28,793 bases of DNA from Schaalia odontolytica (GCF_002847525.1 NZ_PKKM01000018.1:1-28793); one strand, 5' to 3'; positions 1-7,090 are shown, counted from the first letter of the stretch. The notes: generated from the sequence alone by a model not told the origin. Made by a program: numbers and translations.

Positions 1-45
1 ACCCCGGCAGAATACCGGGATCAGGCCCTACAGGAAGCCGCATAA
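1..45 (+). CDS. 3' end of an IS3-type transposase (partial)
   Basis: The first 45 bases read in frame 1 as TPAEYRDQALQEAA followed by TAA. This resembles the C-terminal tail of IS3-family integrase-type transposases, which commonly end in a (T/S)PAEYR-like stretch. Only 14 residues are visible, so the family call rests on this tail plus the terminal-repeat-like sequence that follows (62-86). The rest of the gene lies outside the window to the left. Confidence 0.5.
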   Translation, partial: TPAEYRDQALQEAA

Positions 46-61
46 CGGCTACCATTAAACG

Positions 62-86
62 CGTCCAAGTTTCGGGGCGCAGTTCA
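62..86. mobile_element. Probable right inverted repeat of the IS3-type element
   Basis: About 40 bases after the transposase stop the sequence ends in GGGGCGCAGTTCA. Read on the minus strand it begins TGAACTGCGCCCCG, which looks like the TGAAC(C/T)G-CCCCG terminal repeats of many IS3-family elements. The element would end at base 86. The left end and the target duplication are outside the window, so the boundary is inferred. Confidence 0.5.
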
Positions 87-124
87 CGGTTGGTGCTCGA
101 CGCGGGGTTTCTCGCCTCTCGGGA

Positions 125-592
125 TCAGCTCCTCGACGAAGAGTTCATCACTGCTGAGACGATAGCGGCGACGATGCCTGCAACGATGAGGATGAGGCCG
201 ATCGGCAGAATGTAGAAAATCATCCCGACCGCGAGCCAGTACAAGCCGTCTCCGCCGTCTCCATGGTTGCCCGGGATGAGCTCAATGACGAACCAGGCGA
301 GGAAGGGAGAGACGGCGAGCAGTGCCCCGATTCCGGACAAAATACCCGCTAGTTTGTACGACGTGCGACGCTTCACAGGGGCCGCCGGAGCGTAGCCGTA
401 GCCCGTGTACCCAGGCTGCGCATATGCCTGTGCGGGGGCACCGTTCCCAGGCTGCGCCGCCCAGTTCTGTTGCATCCCCAGCTGCGGCATCCCCTGCGGA
501 GAAACGCCACCCTGGTACTGGTAGGACGGCTGCTGAGGAGACGAAGCGGGATACACGTTCGGGTCCGGAACACTTGGATTCGGGGTTGTCAT
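125..592 (-). CDS. Small membrane protein with Pro/Gln-rich N-terminus (array member)
   Basis: Predicted 155-residue protein and the last member of the minus-strand array. Residues 1-70 are rich in Pro, Gln, Tyr and Gly and look disordered. Two hydrophobic helices follow (about 80-103 and 118-148), separated by a loop with PGNHGDGGDG then LYWL. That loop closely matches PGDHSDNGDG then SYWL in the protein at 7119-7556, so the two are paralogs although they sit in different sub-arrays. I chose the ATG at 592 because GGAAGGA lies about seven bases upstream; the in-frame TTG at 607 falls inside that ribosome-binding site. Function is unknown. The architecture (disordered tail, short helices, no signal peptide) suggests a membrane protein with a cytoplasmic tail, resembling DUF4190-type proteins only in outline. 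Confidence 0.75.
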   Translation of the reverse strand: MTTPNPSVPDPNVYPASSPQQPSYQYQGGVSPQGMPQLGMQQNWAAQPGNGAPAQAYAQPGYTGYGYAPAAPVKRRTSYKLAGILSGIGALLAVSPFLAWFVIELIPGNHGDGGDGLYWLAVGMIFYILPIGLILIVAGIVAAIVSAVMNSSSRS

Positions 593-718
593 AATCTGTC
601 CTTCCAACAGTGGCGTGCGCCCGCGGGCGCAACCGTCACAATCCTTAATGATGACGAGCCGCGGGAGACGAGCATGACAACCACCTCAGCCGGGCACAAC
701 GACGTATCCAATGCGGGA

Positions 719-1156
719 TCACGAACTCCCAAACCGCATTGACAGCCACACCCATGCTGTGAACAGAAGCCACGGGCTCACGTGTACGAGGATTGCATAG
801 AAGCTCCACCAGCGCCCTCTCGGCTCTTTCGTGGTGAACATGCCGATGAGCGCGAGGAGGATTCCCAGCAGACCATTGAGGACGAGAATGATAAGAAAAA
901 ATACAATGGCGTACCCAAAGCCGTAAACTTCGAGGTAGCCCTCCTCCGTGGTGTGCTCGCGAATCGACACGCGGAGGCTTCCGAAGGCAATAAAGAGAAC
1001 GAGAATCCACCCGCCAACGCCCAGGATCAGGGACGTAGCCTGCGCCCCTCCGAGGCCGGTCCACCAGCGTCTTACTTCTTGCCCCTGGATGGCGGGAGCA
1101 TCAGGCTGAGGCGGAGCGGCTGCCTCGAGTAGATTCTCGCCAGCCATGCTCGTCAT
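719..1156 (-). CDS. Small three-helix membrane protein (array member)
   Basis: Predicted 145-residue protein with a short Pro/Ala-rich N-terminus and three hydrophobic segments: one starting SLILGVGGWILVLF, one in the FFLIILVLNGLLGILLAL region, and a C-terminal one beginning HVSPWLLFTAW. The G-W in helix 1, N-x-L-x-G in helix 2 and (N/H)-x-SP-(Y/W) at helix 3 match the proteins at 2795-3223 and 4881-5432, so it belongs to the same paralogous family. The ATG at 1156 follows GAGGAACAA and is the better-spaced start; an in-frame ATG at 1171 would add five residues. Function unknown. Confidence 0.75.
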   Translation of the reverse strand: MTSMAGENLLEAAAPPQPDAPAIQGQEVRRWWTGLGGAQATSLILGVGGWILVLFIAFGSLRVSIREHTTEEGYLEVYGFGYAIVFFLIILVLNGLLGILLALIGMFTTKEPRGRWWSFYAILVHVSPWLLFTAWVWLSMRFGSS

Positions 1157-1207
1157 TTGTTCCTCACTCATTGGGGATCACACTCCTTAGACAACGAGAT
1201 GCGCAGT

Positions 1208-1693
1208 TTAGAAACCGTAAGCGGATGAAAGCACTACCGAGAGCAGGAAGAACAGAAGCACCGCGGCCATGACAACAACGACCGGGATGGCATTCAGCCG
1301 AAGCGCACGAGAGACATATTTGCCTTCTTCGGGAGTCCTGACCTGATCCATCGCGGCGACACCAAGGATGGCTCCAATGAGGTTAATCAAGCCAACGGGG
1401 ATGGATCCAAGGCCGACGATGAAAATAAAACCGAGCGGTGCCAACGCTCTTTCCAAGGAATCCGTCGACGTCATCGCAAAACGCACCCAGGCGACAAGCC
1501 CGATAACGATGACTACTCCGAAGACGACAAGGCCGGCAACACCGCAACCGAATGATGCTTTTCCTGGGGATTTACCCGGATTCTGTCCGTAAGGAGCAGG
1601 CTGGGGCACCTGGTTGTAATTGGCGGCAGGAGGCTGGGGCACCTGCCCCGGGTATGAGTTCGGTTCGGGGTAATTCGGATACGGTGTCGTCAT
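1208..1693 (-). CDS. Small three-helix membrane protein with Pro-rich N-terminus (array member)
   Basis: Predicted 161-residue protein. The N-terminus (to about residue 45) is rich in Pro, Tyr, Asn and Gln. Three hydrophobic helices follow; helix 2 contains GLINLIGAILG and helix 3 begins near ALRLNAIPVVVV, matching the family signature (L-x-G in helix 2, N-(A/I)-x-P in helix 3). Three consecutive ATGs lie at 1699, 1696 and 1693. The last has GAAGGA at the best spacing, so 1693 is preferred. It is the first gene after the degraded phosphatase tail at 1899-1963. Function unknown. Confidence 0.75.
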   Translation of the reverse strand: MTTPYPNYPEPNSYPGQVPQPPAANYNQVPQPAPYGQNPGKSPGKASFGCGVAGLVVFGVVIVIGLVAWVRFAMTSTDSLERALAPLGFIFIVGLGSIPVGLINLIGAILGVAAMDQVRTPEEGKYVSRALRLNAIPVVVVMAAVLLFFLLSVVLSSAYGF

Positions 1694-1824
1694 CATCATT
1701 CCTTCACGTCGTTCGTCTCGTGCCGACACTGGCTCGTCAATCAACGGGTGCTGCTCGCTCATCTGCACCCTCGCATATCGTCGCGCGGCTGCTCGAGTTC
1801 CTTGTCCGTATCAGGAGCTGTCAT

Positions 1825-1963
1825 GACTCTCCCTCCGAAAAAGTATTTCAAGAATTGAGATTATCGGAGAGAGGGGCTCTGCGCAAGGAAATAGCACCCG
1901 AGGAGCATGCGCAACACCTGGGCAACCCCGGCCTCGTTCGTCGAAGAAGCGCCCTACGCGACT
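1825..1963 (-). repeat. Duplicated segment: degraded 3' end of the HAD phosphatase gene plus following spacer (copy C)
   Basis: On the minus strand bases 1899-1942 read NEAGVAQVLRMLLG then a Cys codon where the true phosphatase (5558-6421) reads NEAGVAQVLHTLLG and stops. Upstream similarity continues weakly to about 1963. The spacer 1825-1865 (TTTCAAGAATTGAGA and flanks) matches the spacer after the intact gene at about 5500-5525. The stop codon of the adjacent 270-residue membrane protein (1954-1956) falls inside this segment, so its last few residues may derive from phosphatase DNA. Confidence 0.8.
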
Positions 1964-2766
1964 GAACCAAGAACCATCAGGGGAAGAAACAGAAGACACA
2001 AGCACAGGGTTCCATTCAGGACGATTCCCCACGTAGCGAGTGCCTGCTCATCCTCACTGTCGGCGCGTCGATGCGCCCGTATTCCCATGATCAGGCCCGT
2101 CAGCTGGGCGATGCCCACCGGGACGGACACGATGATGAAGGCGATCACAACAAACATGCCGAGCAAGAACGAGTCCTCCGGCGTCGAAGTAATTCCGCCG
2201 AGCATCGCGAACAGGCCGACGAGCAACGCTCCACCCATCACCAGCAAGCCTGCGACTCCCACCCCAACGGATCTCGCGCCCGCGCTGCTAAAGAAGCGCT
2301 CGAACAGGGAGAAACACGCGAACAGGACCGCACCGCCACACACAGCAAGGAGGACAACGGGGCCAACCGGGTTGTCAGCAAGACCCGCGGCAGGGATGAT
2401 GCCGGCGCAGCCAAGGAAGAAGGCATTCGCTCCCACTCCAAGCGCGCAGCGCCCGAGCTCCGCGCGATCCTCGGCGTGCCTTCGCCCCACGAACCCGGCG
2501 ATGACACCTGCCAGATGAATGATCCCCGCCGCGCAGGCTACGGGCAGGACAGAACGGATGAACTCATCGTCGCTCATCACCGCAGAGTCCCCGGGGATGA
2601 CGGGGTGAGTGCCGGCGTTCATCTCGTCAAAAAACGAGGTCGACAGGACGATGAAACCCCCGATGATCACGGCAAGTCCCGCGAGTGCGCAGGCAAAGGA
2701 CAACCTGTTCATCATTCTCAACATGCGCTTGTTGGGCACAGGTGCGGGACCGCTGTGATCATTCAT
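1954..2766 (-). CDS. Seven-helix membrane protein made of two repeated modules (array member)
   Basis: Predicted 270 residues with about seven hydrophobic helices. It is clearly paralogous to 3999-4802; both contain FACALAG or LACALAG in helix 1, VIIGGFIVLS, and the loop FVG or LMG, basic residues, AEDR, ELGRCALGVGANAFFL (ELARCALG... in the paralog). The segment HLAGVIAGFVGRRHAEDR is echoed later by QLTGLIMGIRAHRRADSED, each followed by a helix starting ALG(V)..N or TWGIVLN. This suggests an internal duplication of the three-helix module found in the short array proteins. Start ATG at 2766 follows CGGAGAAAACC. The stop lies in the duplicated phosphatase tail. Function unknown; no enzyme motif seen. 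Confidence 0.8.
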   Translation of the reverse strand: MNDHSGPAPVPNKRMLRMMNRLSFACALAGLAVIIGGFIVLSTSFFDEMNAGTHPVIPGDSAVMSDDEFIRSVLPVACAAGIIHLAGVIAGFVGRRHAEDRAELGRCALGVGANAFFLGCAGIIPAAGLADNPVGPVVLLAVCGGAVLFACFSLFERFFSSAGARSVGVGVAGLLVMGGALLVGLFAMLGGITSTPEDSFLLGMFVVIAFIIVSVPVGIAQLTGLIMGIRAHRRADSEDEQALATWGIVLNGTLCLCLLFLPLMVLGSVA

Positions 2767-2794
2767 GGTTTTCTCCGTCCAACGCTTCAGTGAC

Positions 2795-3223
2795 CTACAT
2801 GAACAGCATCAGAACGATCATGAAGGCGGTGAAGACGACGTATGGGCTTGCGTTCAGGAGGATTCCCAGCCAGTTGAGCTTCCTCGTCTTCGGCTTCCCC
2901 ACTGCCCCAACAATCCCGATAACACCGCCGGCGAGGTTCACCGGGCCAATAAACATCAGCGCAAAGAGCGGCAAGAATCCGATCGCTTCCTTGCCACTCG
3001 GGTCGGGGTCGGATGCGCTGGCTCGGATAGCAAGCCACATGGCCAGTATCGTCAGGACAATGAGGGCCCACCCGACAACACCCAAGATGATCGACACTCG
3101 ATTCACCTTCTGAACCACGGGCCCTTGAGGCACAGGCGCATAGCCCGGAGCAGTCCCCTGATATGCAGGCTGCGCGGGAACTTCGGGCTGCCCCACAGGC
3201 TGCTGTGGATACGACATACTCAT
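2795..3223 (-). CDS. Small three-helix membrane protein with PQQP N-terminus (array member)
   Basis: Predicted 142 residues. The tail starts MSMSYPQQPVGQPEVPAQPA and stays Pro/Gln/Ala-rich to about residue 37. Helices are at about 42-66 (RVSIILGVVGWALIVL), 81-108 (with PVNLAGGVIG) and 118-142 (LGILLNASPYVVF). The ASPY-containing third helix is nearly identical to that of 4881-5432. Start ATG at 3223 is preceded by GGAGGAAGCAA. It is followed 28 bases on by the seven-helix gene at 2766, suggesting one transcript. Function unknown; an attachment of the tail to a cytoplasmic partner is only a guess. Confidence 0.8.
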   Translation of the reverse strand: MSMSYPQQPVGQPEVPAQPAYQGTAPGYAPVPQGPVVQKVNRVSIILGVVGWALIVLTILAMWLAIRASASDPDPSGKEAIGFLPLFALMFIGPVNLAGGVIGIVGAVGKPKTRKLNWLGILLNASPYVVFTAFMIVLMLFM

Positions 3224-3263
3224 TTGCTTCCTCCACTCAATGGGCGCTATTCGCAGACAATAG

Positions 3264-3764
3264 TCATCCGAGAGCCATCACGGCGCCAGCAGCACCGGGG
3301 AAGCTCGACGTGCTAATCCAGGCAAGAAGAGCTGCAGCGATCACCCAGGGAAGAATATTCAGGCCGATACCGAGCAGGCTCCACATCCGCTGTCGGCCAG
3401 AGACCGAGGGCCCCAACTTCAGGAAGCCAACAATCAGACCGGCAAGATTGATGGGTGGCAGGAGGCACATGTATACAACGAACGGAATGATCCATACAAA
3501 GCCACCGCCTTCGGGATGGTCACTGTGCACAGCAGTGAAAACGATATAGGCGCAGTACAGGAGTGACAGAACCAGGACACCCAGTCCGATGATCGCAAGA
3601 ATGAAGGACACCCTACTGATCTTTTCCGGGACCTGGCGCTGGGGCGCCAGCGAATATGGCACGCCCGCCTGGGGCACAACCTGCTGCACAGGCTGCGCGG
3701 CCTGCGCCGGCTGCGCGGGAACTGCAGGCTGCCCCGCAGGCTGCTGAGGATAAGGGACGCTCAT
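3264..3764 (-). CDS. Small three-helix membrane protein with PQQP N-terminus (array member)
   Basis: Predicted 166 residues. The N-terminus MSVPYPQQPAGQPAVPAQPA is almost identical to that of 4881-5432, and the DNA match extends upstream through the leader into the duplicated spacer. The tail ends near residue 50. Helices follow at about 54-76, 88-112 (LLPPINLAGLIVG) and 125-150 (LLGIGLNILPWVIAA). The C-terminal part has diverged much more than the N-terminus, consistent with a recombined or older duplicate. Start ATG at 3764 follows GAGGAGGAATCTG. Function unknown. Confidence 0.8.
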   Translation of the reverse strand: MSVPYPQQPAGQPAVPAQPAQAAQPVQQVVPQAGVPYSLAPQRQVPEKISRVSFILAIIGLGVLVLSLLYCAYIVFTAVHSDHPEGGGFVWIIPFVVYMCLLPPINLAGLIVGFLKLGPSVSGRQRMWSLLGIGLNILPWVIAAALLAWISTSSFPGAAGAVMALG

Positions 3765-3823
3765 CAGATTCCTCCTCTATTGCACCAACATGATGCGGCA
3801 ACGAGACTGTGAAGAACCCCCAC
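3764..3823 (-). CDS. Possible leader peptide upstream of the PQQP gene
   Basis: A GTG at 3823, three bases after AAGGAGGGAT, opens a 19-codon frame (VGVLHSLVAASCWCNRGGI) whose TGA overlaps the ATG of the next gene as TGATG. The equivalent position at 5432-5488 holds an 18-codon frame that differs by a three-base indel and a few substitutions, so the frame and the overlap are kept. It may couple translation of the membrane protein. Weak evidence: two recent copies are expected to look alike anyway. Confidence 0.25.
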   Translation of the reverse strand: MGVLHSLVAASCWCNRGGI

Positions 3824-3930
3824 ATCCCTCCTTGCCGAAAAATCTTTCAAGAATTGAGACTAACGACAAGACAACCCCCACGCAAAACGCACTCACCCGA
3901 GGAGGGTGCGCAGCGACGGCCTCGTCGGGC
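3790..3930 (-). repeat. Duplicated segment: degraded 3' end of the HAD phosphatase gene plus following spacer (copy A)
   Basis: Bases 3790-3915 are close to identical to 5457-5582, covering the leader of the PQQP gene, the spacer and the last codons of the phosphatase. On the minus strand 3894-3914 reads LRTLLG then TGA, like the genuine LHTLLG-stop at 5558. Further upstream the phosphatase similarity soon breaks, with a deletion and frame change near 3915-3930. No promoter-to-start region of the phosphatase is present, so this is a tail fragment, not a gene. Confidence 0.85.
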
Positions 3931-3998
3931 GAGGACAGGCTTGATATTGCAATGAAAAGACGATATCTCGGCCATCGCCAGCAAAGCGCCGGGCAGGT

Positions 3999-4802
3999 TC
4001 AGATGAGAACCAGCAGGGGGAGGAAAAGCACGCACCAGCACAGGGGCACGTTCAGGACTATTCCTCGCCCGGCAAGCGCCCGCTCGGCCTCGCTGTCGGC
4101 GTGCCGACGCGCCCGTATACCCACGATCAGGCCCGTCAACTGGATAAGGCCCGCCGGGACGGACATGTAGATGCAGACGGCCACGACAATCAACTCGGGC
4201 AAGAAGGGTCGCCCCGGCGTCGTAGCTAGTTCGTGGAGCATCGCGAACAGGCCGACAAGCAACGCTCCGGCCATAGCCAGCATGCCCGCGGCTCCCGCGC
4301 CCACCGATATCGCGCCCGCGCTGGCACGCATGCCGCGGAATAGGGACACACACGCAGCCAGGACCGCAGCGCCGCACACAACGAGGAGGGGCACGAGCGC
4401 CCGCGGATCGGGGACCAAGCCAACGACGGGGGTGATACAGGCGCAGGCAAGAAAGAAGGCATTCGCACCCACTCCGAGCGCGCAGCGCGCGAGCTCCCTC
4501 CGATCCTCGGCGCGCGTTCGTCCCATCAGCCCGGCGACGACACCCACCAGATGAACGATCCCCGCCACGCCGGCTGCAGGCAGGAGGGAACGGACAAACT
4601 CGCCGTCGCTCATGACCGCAAACTCGCCGGGTATGACGAGGTTAGCACTTGCACTCATCTCGTCAACAACCGAGGCTGACAGGACGATGAAACCCCCGAT
4701 GATCACGGCAAGTCCCGCGAGTGCGCAGGCCAGGGACAGCCTGCACATCCGGCGCAACGTACGTTCGCGAGGCCCACCTGCGGGAACGCTGCAGTCGTTC
4801 AC
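3999..4802 (-). CDS. Seven-helix membrane protein made of two repeated modules (array member)
   Basis: Predicted 267 residues, paralog of 1954-2766 over its whole length, with the same two-module layout. The first module covers the helix at 20-45, the HLVGVVAGLMG helix and ELARCALGVGANAFFLAC. The second covers AGMLAMAGALLVGLFA, a helix with LIQLTGLIVGIRA and RGIVLNVPLCWC. Compared with its paralog it ends cleanly (LLVLI then TGA) without the extra phosphatase-derived tail. The start is GTG at 4802, after GGGAGGAGAATGCC. It follows the PQQP gene (4881) by about 80 bases. Function unknown. Confidence 0.8.
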   Translation of the reverse strand: MNDCSVPAGGPRERTLRRMCRLSLACALAGLAVIIGGFIVLSASVVDEMSASANLVIPGEFAVMSDGEFVRSLLPAAGVAGIVHLVGVVAGLMGRTRAEDRRELARCALGVGANAFFLACACITPVVGLVPDPRALVPLLVVCGAAVLAACVSLFRGMRASAGAISVGAGAAGMLAMAGALLVGLFAMLHELATTPGRPFLPELIVVAVCIYMSVPAGLIQLTGLIVGIRARRHADSEAERALAGRGIVLNVPLCWCVLFLPLLVLI

Positions 4803-4880
4803 GGCATTCTCCTCCCAGTGATCGCAGCGGCGGCCTCGTCAGACACAAGCACACGCCATCACTGGGCGTGCGCTCACGAC

Positions 4881-5432
4881 CTACGAGAAAAACGGTGCCA
4901 CGGCCAGGCCGACGAACATGATAACGAAAAAGATGACGTACGGGCTCGCATTGAGGATAATTCCCAGCCTATTGAGCTTCCATTTCGCCGGCTTCTCCTT
5001 CGCCCTTGAGGAAGCGACGATGATACCGATGAGGTTCAACGGACCGCCGAGGGCCAGCACAAAAAGAGGAAAGAAGCCGAAAATATCATTCCCGCTCGCG
5101 GAAGCGTCCGGTGAGTGCATCTCTACCCACGCGTCCAGCACTAACAGCGCGATGAACACCCATACACCAATTCCGAAGACGAGGGAGAGGTAGTTAACCC
5201 GCACTTTCACAGGCCCCTGGGGCACGGGCGCATAGCCCGGCGCAAATCCCTGGGGCGCTGGCTGCGCGGGGCCCATGTGGGGCACCCCCTGAGGCGCCGG
5301 TTGCGCGGGAGCTGCCGGCTGCGCGGGTGCTCCCGCCTGGGGAACCCCCTGATATGCCGGCTGCGCGGGCTGCGCCGGCTGCGCGGGAACCGCGGGCTGC
5401 CCCGCAGGCTGCTGAGGATAAGGCGTGCTCAT
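4881..5432 (-). CDS. Small three-helix membrane protein with long PQQP/PAQP repeat tail (array member)
   Basis: Predicted 183 residues and the first array gene after the intact phosphatase. Residues 5-75 are low-complexity Pro/Gln/Ala with repeated PAQPA and APQG(V/F) units. Helices are at about 81-101, 118-141 (PLNLIGIIVA) and 156-180 (LGIILNASPYVIFFV). The tail is longer than in the paralogs, probably by in-frame repeat expansion. Start ATG at 5432 follows AAAGGAGGAATCTG. No signal peptide precedes the tail, so the tail is most likely cytoplasmic. Function unknown. Confidence 0.8.
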   Translation of the reverse strand: MSTPYPQQPAGQPAVPAQPAQPAQPAYQGVPQAGAPAQPAAPAQPAPQGVPHMGPAQPAPQGFAPGYAPVPQGPVKVRVNYLSLVFGIGVWVFIALLVLDAWVEMHSPDASASGNDIFGFFPLFVLALGGPLNLIGIIVASSRAKEKPAKWKLNRLGIILNASPYVIFFVIMFVGLAVAPFFS

Positions 5433-5488
5433 CAGATTCCTCCTTTATTGCACCGACATGCGACAACGAGACTGTGAAGAACCCCCAC
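5432..5488 (-). CDS. Possible leader peptide upstream of the PQQP gene (second copy)
   Basis: A GTG at 5488 after AAGGAGGGAT opens an 18-codon frame (VGVLHSLVVACRCNKGGI) ending TGATG, where the ATG belongs to the gene at 5432. It is the counterpart of 3764-3823. The overlapping ATG at 5490 in another frame sits directly against the Shine-Dalgarno sequence and is a poor start. Confidence 0.25.
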   Translation of the reverse strand: MGVLHSLVVACRCNKGGI

Positions 5489-5557
5489 ATCCCTCCTTGC
5501 CGAAAAGTCTTTCAAGAATGGAGACTAACGACAAGACAACCCCCATGCAAAAAGCAC

Positions 5558-6421
5558 TCACCCAAGGAGAGTGTGCAGCACCTGGGCGACCCCAGCCTCG
5601 TTGTTGGAGGGGGCGACGAAACGCGAGGCCTCGATGACATCCTGCGAGGCGTTGGCCATGGCGAAGGACAGGTCGCCCTCGCTCATCATGGACAGGTCGT
5701 TACCGGCGTCGCCGAATACGGCGGTCTGAGAGCGATCCACACCGAGGAAGCGCTGCAGGTCGCGCACGGCGCTCCCCTTGTCGACGCCTCGGATCTGCAG
5801 ATCCGCCCAGTTCGCACCCGACACCGCGTACTGGTGCGTGTCGGCGAATCGCGCGAGCGTCGCCTCCGCGAGCGCCTGGACCGGCCCGATGACGTAGACA
5901 GCGAGCTTGACGATCGCGTCATCGATCTCGCCGGCCTCGATCGCGTCGATGATGGCGATCTGGTCGTCGATGCGCTTCGTGCGGTGATAGTAGGGCAGAA
6001 CGCCGTCGACGAAGCGGTCGTCGGTGCGCTCGACGTAGGCGAATTGCTTGCCGCACATGACCAGGCCACCGTCGATCCCGTCCGGACCCGAGGTGGCTTC
6101 ACGCACGAGGCGAACGGCCTCGCGCATGGTGGGGGCATCGAGGGGGCTGGAGGAGACCTCGACGCCATCGCGCATGACGATTCCGCCGTTCTCGCCAATG
6201 ACGGTCATGCCGGGGCGCCCGGGGAACATGTCGATGAGGGTCCACACCTGACGGCCGGACGCGGGCGCGAAGGTGACGCCGCGCGCGTCCATCTGGTCGA
6301 GCAGCTCGTCCATACCGGGCGGAAAGTTCTTGTCATCGTCCAGGAGGGTGCCATCCATGTCGACGGCGGCCAGGCGCAGGTCGGCGCCCGCGTAAAGCGC
6401 GGGGTCAGTGGGGGTCATCAT
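5558..6421 (-). CDS. Cof-type HAD-superfamily phosphatase
   Basis: Predicted 287 residues, the usual length for Cof/YidA-type HAD phosphatases, which hydrolyse small phosphorylated metabolites in the cytosol. Motif I is AAVDMDGTLLDDD with the nucleophile Asp at 21 and the acid Asp at 23. Motif IV is FGDAGNDLSMM near residue 240, followed by the typical MANASQDVIEASRFVAPSNNEAGVAQVL end. The start is ATG at 6421 (or 6418). No Shine-Dalgarno sequence is seen, but a CACAAT box lies six bases upstream, so a leaderless start fits. Its 3' end is the source of the fragments at 3894 and 1899; the array of membrane proteins follows it directly. The substrate cannot be read from sequence. Confidence 0.9.
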   Translation of the reverse strand: MMTPTDPALYAGADLRLAAVDMDGTLLDDDKNFPPGMDELLDQMDARGVTFAPASGRQVWTLIDMFPGRPGMTVIGENGGIVMRDGVEVSSSPLDAPTMREAVRLVREATSGPDGIDGGLVMCGKQFAYVERTDDRFVDGVLPYYHRTKRIDDQIAIIDAIEAGEIDDAIVKLAVYVIGPVQALAEATLARFADTHQYAVSGANWADLQIRGVDKGSAVRDLQRFLGVDRSQTAVFGDAGNDLSMMSEGDLSFAMANASQDVIEASRFVAPSNNEAGVAQVLHTLLG

Positions 6422-6427
6422 GGGTCC

Positions 6428-6433
6428 ATTGTG
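6428..6433 (-). promoter_or_regulatory. -10 box for leaderless HAD phosphatase transcript
   Basis: CACAAT on the minus strand, six bases before the ATG at 6421, with no Shine-Dalgarno sequence between. Same geometry as several other starts in the window. No convincing -35 box. Confidence 0.4.
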
Positions 6434-6512
6434 CCCGACGGGAGGCACGGGTGCTTGCGACCTACGACGAGGCCGGGGCAACCTCACGTGACCTCGTGCG
6501 GTACGCGCATGG

Positions 6513-6989
6513 TCATTCTGAGCGCTCCTGATCCCTCTCTGTGCCCTTCTCGAAGAGGCGCACGAGGAGGGCGCACAGGAACGCAAGCATGCCGAACGGG
6601 GCGACGAAGAGCAGCGCGGAGAGGAAGGCCAAGTTTATGGCGACTGCGGGCGGGTTACCGTCCGGATCAAAAAAGCTGGCAAGCCAGGCCAACGGCGGCA
6701 GGTACAACATACTTCCGGTGAGGACGAAACCCAGGATGACGCAGACGCGCACCACGCTCGAACCCCGGCGATGTTTCTCGCGGATCAACTCGCCCGCGTT
6801 GTCCGCAGATCCATCGGCTAGATTAGCCCGCGCTACCTCATCGGCGGCCTTTCTTTCACGACTTTTTGCTGCCGTGACGTCGACAGCCAGCGCCAGCAAA
6901 GCAACAAATACGACGGGGGTAGCGAGTAAAAGAAAGCCGACTAAGTACACGGAACCTCCAGATCGTAGAACCGACGCCACCGCGCCCAT
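6513..6989 (-). CDS. Membrane protein of unknown function
   Basis: Predicted 158 residues. There is a hydrophobic helix at about 10-35, a charged linker at about 38-73 (KSRERKAADEVARA onward, rich in Arg, Glu, Asp), then helices at about 77-103 and 118-150, and a charged C-terminus ending in Glu/Asp/Arg. A loop DPDGNPP sits between the last two helices, in the position of the Asp/Gly loops of array members. It has no Pro/Gln tail. Start ATG at 6989 (a TTG at 6998 is also in frame); the upstream GGAACGG is a weak ribosome-binding site. It lies downstream of the duplicated 3' fragment at 7021-7090 and may be the second cargo gene of that sub-array. Function unknown. Confidence 0.65.
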   Translation of the reverse strand: MGAVASVLRSGGSVYLVGFLLLATPVVFVALLALAVDVTAAKSRERKAADEVARANLADGSADNAGELIREKHRRGSSVVRVCVILGFVLTGSMLYLPPLAWLASFFDPDGNPPAVAINLAFLSALLFVAPFGMLAFLCALLVRLFEKGTERDQERSE

Positions 6990-7020
6990 CCGTTCCAATC
7001 AGGAGAACGCCAAGGTCGGC

Positions 7021-7090
7021 TCAGAACCACCACCATAGCGCAGCCGCAGCCAGGGCCAGCACGGCGACCACGAAAGCACCGACGCACCTA
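7021..7090 (-). repeat. Degraded copy of the 3' end of the small tail-anchored gene at 7659
   Basis: On the minus strand 7021-7080 reads VGAFVVAVLALAAAALWWWF then TGA, matching IGAFVVAMLLAAAVALWWF-stop at 7659-7716. Roughly 70 bases align at about 80 percent. Upstream there is no in-frame start codon before the stop of the neighbouring gene at 7119, so this is a gene fragment. It sits after the array gene at 7119-7556 in the same way as the phosphatase tail fragments sit after array genes. Confidence 0.7.

Noticed and set aside
5194..5490. Open frame beginning MWGFFTVSL upstream of the PQQP gene, also seen at 3613-3825
   Set aside because: The ATG touches the Shine-Dalgarno sequence, and the frame continues through the PQQP gene as an Ala/Gly/Arg-rich shadow.
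5327..6721. Long plus-strand open frame of 464 codons across the phosphatase gene
   Set aside because: It is the reverse-strand shadow of a high-GC gene; the minus strand has clear HAD motifs and the plus translation has no family features.
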